9,443 nt of DNA from Betaproteobacteria bacterium (GTDB taxonomy: Bacteria > Pseudomonadota > Gammaproteobacteria > Burkholderiales > SG8-41): assembly GCA_025356695.1 (NCBI GenBank), contig JANXSE010000325.1:1-9443 (forward strand), written 5' to 3'. Made by a program: the position numbers and the translations under genes. Numbering within the stretch: the first letter of the stretch is position 1; every line of letters starts with the position of its first letter. Positions 1 through 5,478 of this stretch are shown here, one piece after another. Below the pieces are notes generated by a model, which saw only the letters and a program-made list of their open reading frames with translations, was not told the origin of the DNA and searched no databases.

Positions 1-1260
1 GCCAGCCACCTCAGTGCGCGCGGCATGCATTTCGTCGGCGCCGCGGAAAAGGTGCTGCTCGACGATTCGCTGTCGGGCCTGCGGCGCGCCAGCGCGGATC
101 CGGCGGCGCAGCCGGCCTTCGAACTGGCCGGGCCGCGCGACAAGATTTTTTTCGACCCGCGCACCGTGCGCTGCGGCATCGTCACCTGCGGCGGGCTGGC
201 GCCCGGTCTGAACAACGTGGTGCGCGGCATCGTGCTGGAACTGTGGTCAGGCTACGGCGTGCGCCACATCTTCGGCTTCCGCTACGGTTACGAGGGGCTG
301 ATCGCGCGCCACGGTCATGCGCCGCTGGCGCTGACGCCCGAAGCGGTGGCGCACATTCATCACGAGGGCGGCACCGTGCTCGGCACGTCGCGCGGCTCGC
401 AGGAACCCGCGGAAGTCGTCGACAACCTCGAAGCCAACGGCATCGGCATCCTCTTCGTGATCGGCGGCGACGGCAGCATGACCGGCGCGATGCGCGTGTG
501 TGCCGAAATCGCGCGGCGCGGCCTGCGCATCGCCGTGGTCGGCGTGCCGAAAACGATCGACAACGACGTGCCCTTCATCGACCGCAGCTTCGGCTTCGTC
601 AGCGCTTACTCGGCGGCAGTCGACGTGATCCGCAGCGCGCGCATCGAGGCGATGGCGGCGCGCGACGGCATCGGGCTGGTCAAATTGATGGGCCGCCATT
701 CCGGTTTCGTCGCCTGCCAGGCGGCGCTGGCCTCGACCGAGGCCGACCTCGTGCTGATCCCGGAAGTGCCCATCACGCTGGAGGGCGACGCCGGCGTGTT
801 CGCCTGCATCGAACGCGTGCTGGCGCGCAAGGGGCATGCGGTGATCGTCGCCGCCGAGGGCGCCGCGCAGGAACTGATCGCCGAGCAGTTGACCGGCGCG
901 GCACGCGACAAGAGCGGCAACGCCAAGCTGAAGGACGTCGGCGTGTTTCTGCGCGACCGCATCGTTGCGCATTTTGCCGTGCGCAACCGCGAAACAACCG
1001 TCAAGTACATCGACCCGAGTTACGCCATCCGCAGCGTGCCGGCCTGCCCGTCCGACAGCGTCTATTGCTGGAACATGGCGCGCAACGCCGTGCACGCGGC
1101 GATGGCCGGCAACACCGCCATGCTGATCGGCCGCTGGCACGGCCGCTTCGTGCACATCCCGATGGCGCTGGCGGTGCGCCGGAGCCGCCGCGTCGACACC
1201 GAGGGCGACCTCTGGATGTCGGTGATCGAAGCGACCGGCCAGCCGCGTGCGTTTGCCTGA
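1..1260 (+). CDS. pfkA: ATP-dependent 6-phosphofructokinase, plant/trypanosome-like group, 5' end probably outside the window
   Basis: Phosphorylates fructose 6-phosphate to fructose 1,6-bisphosphate in the cytoplasm, the committing step of glycolysis. Numbering from the ATG at 25 (411 aa): a CGGLAPGLN nucleotide-binding loop lies at 55-63, GGDGS at 147-151, PKTIDND at 175-181 (catalytic Asp179), MGRHSG at 222-227, IPE at 245-247, and YIDPSYAIRSVPA at 328-340. The Gly in GGDGS (E. coli position 104) with the Lys in PKTIDND (position 124) is the combination known from ATP-using plant and trypanosome enzymes; PPi-dependent enzymes carry Asp at 104. ATP use is therefore inferred. The reading frame is open to the left edge, the ATG at 25 has no Shine-Dalgarno, and the upstream residues (SHLSARG) look like family sequence, so the true start is probably outside the window. 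The aldolase follows 122 nt downstream on the same strand. Confidence 0.93.
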   Translation, partial: ASHLSARGMHFVGAAEKVLLDDSLSGLRRASADPAAQPAFELAGPRDKIFFDPRTVRCGIVTCGGLAPGLNNVVRGIVLELWSGYGVRHIFGFRYGYEGLIARHGHAPLALTPEAVAHIHHEGGTVLGTSRGSQEPAEVVDNLEANGIGILFVIGGDGSMTGAMRVCAEIARRGLRIAVVGVPKTIDNDVPFIDRSFGFVSAYSAAVDVIRSARIEAMAARDGIGLVKLMGRHSGFVACQAALASTEADLVLIPEVPITLEGDAGVFACIERVLARKGHAVIVAAEGAAQELIAEQLTGAARDKSGNAKLKDVGVFLRDRIVAHFAVRNRETTVKYIDPSYAIRSVPACPSDSVYCWNMARNAVHAAMAGNTAMLIGRWHGRFVHIPMALAVRRSRRVDTEGDLWMSVIEATGQPRAFA

Positions 1261-1294
1261 GGCCGCCGCAATCTTTGCGCTGGCGCAGATCACA

Positions 1295-1332
1295 TGACTG
1301 TCAAACGCCCGTGACATCGAAGCGTATAAAAT
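1295..1332 (+). promoter_or_regulatory. Possible promoter and dyad upstream of the aldolase
   Basis: A -10-like TATAAA at 1325-1330 (or overlapping TAAAAT at 1327-1332) stands out from GC-rich surroundings 51 nt before the aldolase ATG. Just upstream, TGTCA (1299-1303) and TGACA (1312-1316) form an inverted repeat with an 8-nt spacer, and TGAC at 1295-1298 forms a second, overlapping dyad with GTCA. No good -35 lies at standard spacing: CTGTCA at 1298 is 21 nt from the -10. This could be an activator-dependent promoter or chance. Confidence 0.3.
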
Positions 1333-1371
1333 AGGCCACCACCTTCATTCATCCCACCATCCGCGAACAGC

Positions 1372-1377
1372 AAGGAG
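1372..1377 (+). promoter_or_regulatory. Strong ribosome binding site of the aldolase
   Basis: AAGGAG lies 5 nt before the ATG at 1383, close to the ideal anti-16S match. It fixes the aldolase start and suggests high expression. It is the strongest site seen in this window. Confidence 0.8.
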
Positions 1378-1382
1378 TTCAC

Positions 1383-2444
1383 ATGACCGACATCAAAAAA
1401 ATTCTGGGCGCCGACGCCGACGGCCTCCTGGGCCACGTCTGCAAAACCATTCCGAAAGAATCGCTGCACCTGCCCGGCCCCGATTTCATCGACCGCGTGT
1501 TTGCGCCCAGCGACCGCACGCCGCCGGTGCTGCGCAGCCTGCAACAGATGTTCAGTCATGGCCGCCTCGGCGGCACCGGCTTCCTGTCGATTCTGCCAGT
1601 CGATCAGGGCATCGAGCACAGCGGCGGCGCCTCGTTCGCCAAGAACCCCGCTTATTTCGATCCGGAGAACATCGTCAAGCTGGCGATCGAAGGCGGCTGC
1701 AACGCAGTGGCCTCCACACTCGGCGTGCTGGGTGCGGTATCGCGCAAGTACGCGCACAAGATCCCCTTCCTGCTCAAGGTCAACCACAACGAGTTCCTGA
1801 CTTATCCGAACAAGTTCGACCAGATCATGTTCTCGAACATGCACCAGGCGCGCGACATGGGCGCGGTCGCCGTCGGCGCCACCATTTATTTCGGCTCCGA
1901 CCAGTCCGCGCGCCAGATCGTCGAAGTCTCGCAGGCCTTCGCCGCGGCGCACGAACTGGGCATGGCGACCGTACTATGGTGTTATCTGCGCAACCCGGCG
2001 TTCAAGAGCGACAAGGATTACCACGTCTCGGCCGACCTTACGGGCCAGGCCAACCATCTGGGCGTAACGATCCAGGCCGACATCATCAAGCAGAAGGCAC
2101 CGGAGAACAACGGCGGTTACCTCTCGCTCGACAGCAAGGAAAATCCCTACGGCAAGACCGACAAGCGCATGTACTCGGATCTGTCGACCGATCATCCGAT
2201 CGACCTCACGCGTTACCAGGTCGCCAACTGCTACATGGGCCGCGCCGGCCTCATCAACTCGGGCGGCGCCTCGGGCGCCAACGACCTTTTCGATGCGGTG
2301 CGCACCGCGGTCATCAACAAACGCGCCGGCGGCATGGGCCTGATCTCCGGGCGCAAGGCCTTCCAGAAACCGATGAAGGACGGCGTCGAACTGCTCAATG
2401 CCATTCAGGACGTTTATCTCGCCAAGGACATCGGCATCGCGTAA
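1383..2444 (+). CDS. fbaB: Class I fructose-bisphosphate aldolase, DhnA/FbaB type
   Basis: Cleaves fructose 1,6-bisphosphate to dihydroxyacetone phosphate and glyceraldehyde 3-phosphate, and runs in reverse for gluconeogenesis, through a Schiff base with lysine and without a metal. The 353 aa match the length of E. coli FbaB (about 350 aa) and the sequence is collinear as I remember it. Landmarks are the early barrel strand [11 protein letters not shown] (70-80), LLKVNHNEF (130-138), GATIYFGS (165-172), [15 protein letters not shown] (232-246) with Lys236 the likely Schiff-base residue, INSGGASG (291-298) and [13 protein letters not shown] (319-331), which includes the phosphate-binding loop. 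The ATG at 1383 is set by AAGGAG 5 nt upstream. It sits directly behind phosphofructokinase, so substrate and product link the two enzymes. A strong hairpin follows at 2486-2524. It appears intact. Confidence 0.96.
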   Translation: MTDIKKILGADADGLLGHVCKTIPKESLHLPGPDFIDRVFAPSDRTPPVLRSLQQMFSHGRLGGTGFLSILPVDQGIEHSGGASFAKNPAYFDPENIVKLAIEGGCNAVASTLGVLGAVSRKYAHKIPFLLKVNHNEFLTYPNKFDQIMFSNMHQARDMGAVAVGATIYFGSDQSARQIVEVSQAFAAAHELGMATVLWCYLRNPAFKSDKDYHVSADLTGQANHLGVTIQADIIKQKAPENNGGYLSLDSKENPYGKTDKRMYSDLSTDHPIDLTRYQVANCYMGRAGLINSGGASGANDLFDAVRTAVINKRAGGMGLISGRKAFQKPMKDGVELLNAIQDVYLAKDIGIA

Positions 2445-2445
2445 A

Positions 2446-2459
2446 GCGCCTGCAGGCGC
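2446..2459. repeat. 14-nt perfect palindrome after the aldolase stop
   Basis: GCGCCTG/CAGGCGC is an uninterrupted palindrome beginning 2 nt after the TAA stop. With no loop it is a poor RNA hairpin. It may be a protein-binding dyad or chance in GC-rich DNA. Confidence 0.35.
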
Positions 2460-2485
2460 ACAACGCGTCCTACTTCAAACCGGCG

Positions 2486-2524
2486 TGCAACGGGCCGTTC
2501 GATTACCTCGAACGGCCCGTTGCA
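2486..2524. terminator. Perfect 17-bp inverted repeat, terminator-like hairpin
   Basis: The left arm TGCAACGGGCCGTTCGA (2486-2502) and right arm (2508-2524) are exact reverse complements around the 5-nt loop TTACC. It lies 42 nt after the aldolase stop and before the next + strand gene, where a terminator is expected. No T-tract follows (CATCCGCC), so it is not a canonical intrinsic terminator. It may instead block 3' exonucleases or slow polymerase ahead of Rho. Confidence 0.65.
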
Positions 2525-2578
2525 CATCCGCCACCGGTCGCCGTCACTGCAATTGGAACGGGCACCGCCATAATTGCG

Positions 2579-2600
2579 TAAAATTGCTGCAGCCTGCAGC
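2579..2600 (+). promoter_or_regulatory. Candidate -10 element and operator-like dyad before the methyltransferase
   Basis: TAAAAT at 2579-2584 resembles a sigma70 -10. TTGGAA at 2553-2558 is a weak -35 at a long 20-nt spacing. Directly after the -10, GCTGCAG (2586-2592) and CTGCAGC (2594-2600) form a perfect 7-1-7 dyad, about where transcription would start, which is a usual repressor position. If real, the TTG at 2574 cannot be the translation start, which favours the ATG codons at 2646 or 2664. Confidence 0.3.
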
Positions 2601-2663
2601 CATACTGCACGCAGGCGCGGCGCGCTGTTTCAACTCCGCAATCGCATGGTTGGTCCAATCCGC

Positions 2664-3986
2664 ATGAGCCTATCCGATCACATTCCGCAGGTCCGCCGGC
2701 AATACGAAGACCTGCCCTACCCGCCGCGCGAACCGGAGGATGAAAAGCACCGCCTGATCACGACCTGGCTCGACGAGCTGCCGATGATCAATCACTACTG
2801 CTTCGCCGGAAAGCAATCATTCCGCAACGGCTTTCGCGTGCTGGTGGCCGGCGGCGGCACCGGCGATGCGACGATGCTGCTGGCGGAGCAACTGCGCGAC
2901 ACCAACGCCGAAATCGTTCATCTCGACCTCAGCACCGCCAGCATCGCCATCGCGCGCCGGCGCGCCGCAGTGCGCGGCCTGCACAACATCCGCTTCATCC
3001 ACGATTCCCTGCTCGGCCTACCGGCGCTCGACGTCGGTAAATTCGATTACATCAATTGCGCCGGCGTGCTGCACCACCTCGCCGAGCCCGATGCGGGTCT
3101 GCGCGCGCTGCTCTCCGTGCTGCAAGCGGACGGTGCGCTCGGCATCATGGTTTACGGCGAATACGGCCGCACCGGCGTCTATCAACTGCAGTCGCTGCTG
3201 CGTCTGATCAACCAGAACGAAACGGACACGCAACGCAAGGTCGCCAACGCCCGTGTCGTGCTCGCCAACCTGCCGCGATCCAACTGGTTCAAACGCGCCG
3301 AAGCGGATTTGTATCTCGACCACCAGAACCTCGGTGATTCCGGCGTCTTCGACCTGCTGCTGCATCCGCAGGACCGCGCTTACACCATCGAACAAGTCTA
3401 CGCGTGGCTGTGCGACAGCCACGGCCTGCACATCGAACTGACCGATGTCGGCCGCGGCCGCGCCGCCTACCAGCCGGAACTGATGACCGGCCGGCCGCAA
3501 CCGGACATCGACGCGCTCACGCACACGCTGCCGCTGCGGCAACAGCACGCGATCGCCGAACTGCTGAGCGGCGATCTGATACACCACACGTTTTATGCGA
3601 TGCGCGCGCCGGCAACGCGTGCGCCCTACGGCGACCCCGACTACGTGCCCTTCCTCTTTCACGAACCGGTCACCGGCGGCGACCTCGCGGCACTGGTGCG
3701 GCGCCATGGTTCGGCGCCCTTTGTGCTCAACCATTCGCACACCGGCATTGCGGTCAACATCGACCCCGGCAAATACGGCGCGCAGATCTTCGATCATCTC
3801 GACGGCAGACGGAGTTTTGGCGAAATCTTTGCGCTGGTGCGGGAAAACGCCGCGCAAGCCGGCGGCGCCCCCGACAACGGTACCCTGTTCCGTGATTTCC
3901 AACCGTTGTTCGATTTTTTGACGGTCATCGAACGCCTGCTGCTAAGACATCGATCGGTCACACTCCCGGGCAATCCGGGGCGCTGA
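2664..3986 (+). CDS. Class I SAM-dependent methyltransferase with C-terminal extension domain
   Basis: Predicted cytoplasmic methyltransferase, 440 aa, substrate unknown. The N-terminus (QYEDLPYPP, 13-21) is typical of a family of two-part methyltransferases. The Rossmann core follows: motif I VLVAGGGTGDA (59-69), the acidic residue after strand 2 in VHLDLS (Asp88), and a motif IV-like stretch FDYINCAGVLHHL (127-139). Residues 160-310 look like a substrate-side or linker region. The C-terminal 130 residues include FDHLDGRRSFGEIFALV (376-392), which resembles the 'LDG..t..EI' signature of PqqD-like or winged-helix carrier-binding domains; this is inference only. The start is uncertain. The frame is open from a TTG at 2574, with ATGs at 2646 and 2664 and no strong Shine-Dalgarno for any. 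I chose 2664 because conserved-looking sequence begins there. It converges with the MmgE/PrpD gene 24 nt away. Confidence 0.82.
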   Translation: MSLSDHIPQVRRQYEDLPYPPREPEDEKHRLITTWLDELPMINHYCFAGKQSFRNGFRVLVAGGGTGDATMLLAEQLRDTNAEIVHLDLSTASIAIARRRAAVRGLHNIRFIHDSLLGLPALDVGKFDYINCAGVLHHLAEPDAGLRALLSVLQADGALGIMVYGEYGRTGVYQLQSLLRLINQNETDTQRKVANARVVLANLPRSNWFKRAEADLYLDHQNLGDSGVFDLLLHPQDRAYTIEQVYAWLCDSHGLHIELTDVGRGRAAYQPELMTGRPQPDIDALTHTLPLRQQHAIAELLSGDLIHHTFYAMRAPATRAPYGDPDYVPFLFHEPVTGGDLAALVRRHGSAPFVLNHSHTGIAVNIDPGKYGAQIFDHLDGRRSFGEIFALVRENAAQAGGAPDNGTLFRDFQPLFDFLTVIERLLLRHRSVTLPGNPGR

Positions 3987-4010
3987 CCAGCGCGCCAGCG
4001 GCGCCGGGCG

Positions 4011-5378
4011 TTACCCCAACAGCGCGAGCAATGTCTTAAGTTGTGCAGCATCGAGGCATTCGAGATTGTCGAAACCATCGATCACGCGTTCCATTTTCGC
4101 CTCGTCGAAACGCACGCCGAGGCAATCGCGGATTTTGGCGCCGTGCTGCGCGGCATCGACCGGCTCGCCCCACGTCCCCGGCGGCTTTCTGCAGAGGCCC
4201 TTGTGCACGCTGCCGTCCTCCAGAGTGACCTCCACGCTCATGTGCATGTTGCGCGTGTCGGGCGGGATTGAGGCATCGAATTCAAGCGCGATTTTGCCGA
4301 GCAGATTTTCCATGTCGGCGGCAAACCGCCGTTCGTCGCTGAAGGTCTGGATGCCGACCGCGCCGTCGAGCAGCGCTGCGGCGGCCGCATACTGGATGCT
4401 GAATTTTCCTTCGAGACCGACGCGCGGCTGCGGCCGGTTGGCATCGAGGATTTCCGGCGAGACGATGCGCACGCTTTTGATCTGCGCCACATCCTTGATC
4501 GTCTTGCGCGCTGCGAGTGCGGCGGTGATGGCGAAATGCGTTGGATATTTCGACGGATAAAACTTGATCGCCATACCCGGATCGACGCAGCGCCACGGCG
4601 TGCCGAATTCGAACAACACGTCGTAGTCGAAGTGCGCCGCGAAGAAAGTCTGCACGTAGCCGTGTTTGGCTTCGAAGATGGCCGGGTTCGCCGTGAAGCC
4701 GCGCGCAGCGAGCAACGCGGCCTCGAGGCCGGCCTGCGCGGCATTGCCGCAGTGCGTGCATTTCACCATCGAGCCGGAGTTGGCCGGCAGCCCCGCGCAA
4801 CGCGACGACGCCATACCGAGTGCGTTGGCGAACTGCACCGCATCGAGTTTAAGCAGATGCGCCGCAGCCACCGCCGAACCCATTGGCCCCATCACGCCGG
4901 GCGAATGAAACGGCAGCGCGCCGCGCGCCGGTTTGGCCGCGGCGAGGATGCGTCCCTGGATTTCGAAACCCTTGGCGCAGGCAGCGATCACCGCGCGCCC
5001 GTCACTGCCGCGCGCCTCGGCCAGCGCCAGTGCCACCGGCACCACCGGCGACACCGCGTGTGTCGGCGGGCTCGACATCGGCTCGAAATCGAGCACGTGC
5101 ATGGACACGGCATTGGCGTAGGCCGCCGCCGACGCGGTTGTTTTATAGCCGAAGCCCCACAGCGTCGCCTGCGGCATGCCGCCGCCCTCGCGCGTGTGCG
5201 CGGCGACGATCTTCGGTGCATCTTCCGCAGTGCCGGCGACCGCCACCGCAACACCGTCGAGGATCAATCGCTTGACCGCGGCGATGGCGTCGCTGTCGAG
5301 CGCGTCGTAACCTTTTGCGCAGACGACGTCTGCGAGCTTTTTCGTATGTGCCGGCGCAGCGTCGCTATCTTTGCTCAT
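4011..5378 (-). CDS. MmgE/PrpD family protein (2-methylcitrate dehydratase / cis-aconitate decarboxylase-like)
   Basis: The family contains 2-methylcitrate dehydratase (PrpD) and cis-aconitate decarboxylase (IRG1); all known members act on small di- or tricarboxylic acids in the cytoplasm. At 455 aa it is of normal length. The all-helical first domain covers about 1-265 and the alpha/beta lid about 266-400. Candidate active-site residues fall at the spacing I recall for IRG1: Asp97 in LDFEP, His107 in PTHAVSP, His158 in FHSPGVMGPMG, Lys206 in SMVKCTHCGNAAQ, and Lys272 and His281 in AIKFYPSKYPTH. The catalytic pocket therefore looks intact, but the substrate cannot be read from sequence. The start ATG at 5378 has GAGGGG 2 nt upstream. 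No other prp gene is nearby. It follows the Fe-S oxidoreductase by 96 nt on the same strand and may be co-transcribed with it. Confidence 0.9.
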   Translation of the reverse strand: MSKDSDAAPAHTKKLADVVCAKGYDALDSDAIAAVKRLILDGVAVAVAGTAEDAPKIVAAHTREGGGMPQATLWGFGYKTTASAAAYANAVSMHVLDFEPMSSPPTHAVSPVVPVALALAEARGSDGRAVIAACAKGFEIQGRILAAAKPARGALPFHSPGVMGPMGSAVAAAHLLKLDAVQFANALGMASSRCAGLPANSGSMVKCTHCGNAAQAGLEAALLAARGFTANPAIFEAKHGYVQTFFAAHFDYDVLFEFGTPWRCVDPGMAIKFYPSKYPTHFAITAALAARKTIKDVAQIKSVRIVSPEILDANRPQPRVGLEGKFSIQYAAAAALLDGAVGIQTFSDERRFAADMENLLGKIALEFDASIPPDTRNMHMSVEVTLEDGSVHKGLCRKPPGTWGEPVDAAQHGAKIRDCLGVRFDEAKMERVIDGFDNLECLDAAQLKTLLALLG

Positions 5379-5380
5379 TA

Positions 5381-5414
5381 CCCCTCACCCCTGCCCTCTC
5401 CCCGCTCACGCGGG
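5381..5414. repeat. C-rich dispersed intergenic repeat fragment with small hairpin
   Basis: The stretch runs CCCCTCACCCCTGCCCTCTC and then CCCGC-TCAC-GCGGG (5401-5414, 5-bp arms, 4-nt loop). It resembles the common proteobacterial intergenic repeats of the CCCTCTCCC...GGGAGAGGG type, here with an imperfect second half. Its left end also supplies the G-rich Shine-Dalgarno of the MmgE/PrpD gene on the - strand. Confidence 0.45.
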
Positions 5415-5445
5415 ACGAGCATGTTTATCAAGTATCACAGCATTT

Positions 5446-5478
5446 GTAGCCCGGCATACGCTGCGCTCCTCGGGCTAC
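5446..5478. repeat. REP-like palindrome overlapping the stop codon of the Fe-S oxidoreductase
   Basis: GTAGCCCG (5446-5453) and CGGGCTAC (5471-5478) are exact reverse complements around an interior holding GCTGCGC. This is the layout of the widespread GTAGCCCGG...CCGGGCTAC REP elements of proteobacteria. Read on the - strand, the first TAG of the palindrome (5477-5475) is the stop codon of the upstream gene. Confidence 0.6.

Noticed and set aside
247..1317. 356-codon - strand frame opposite phosphofructokinase
   Set aside because: His/Ala/Asp-rich translation without motifs, fully antisense to a clear PFK.
2574..2663. 30-codon N-terminal extension of the methyltransferase from TTG at 2574
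   Set aside because: It covers a probable -10 box and dyad, its residues look non-family-like, and conserved sequence starts after the ATG at 2664. The ATG at 2646 cannot be excluded.
3018..3902. 294-codon - strand frame opposite the methyltransferase
   Set aside because: Shadow frame without motifs. The methyltransferase on + has motif I and the other family signatures.
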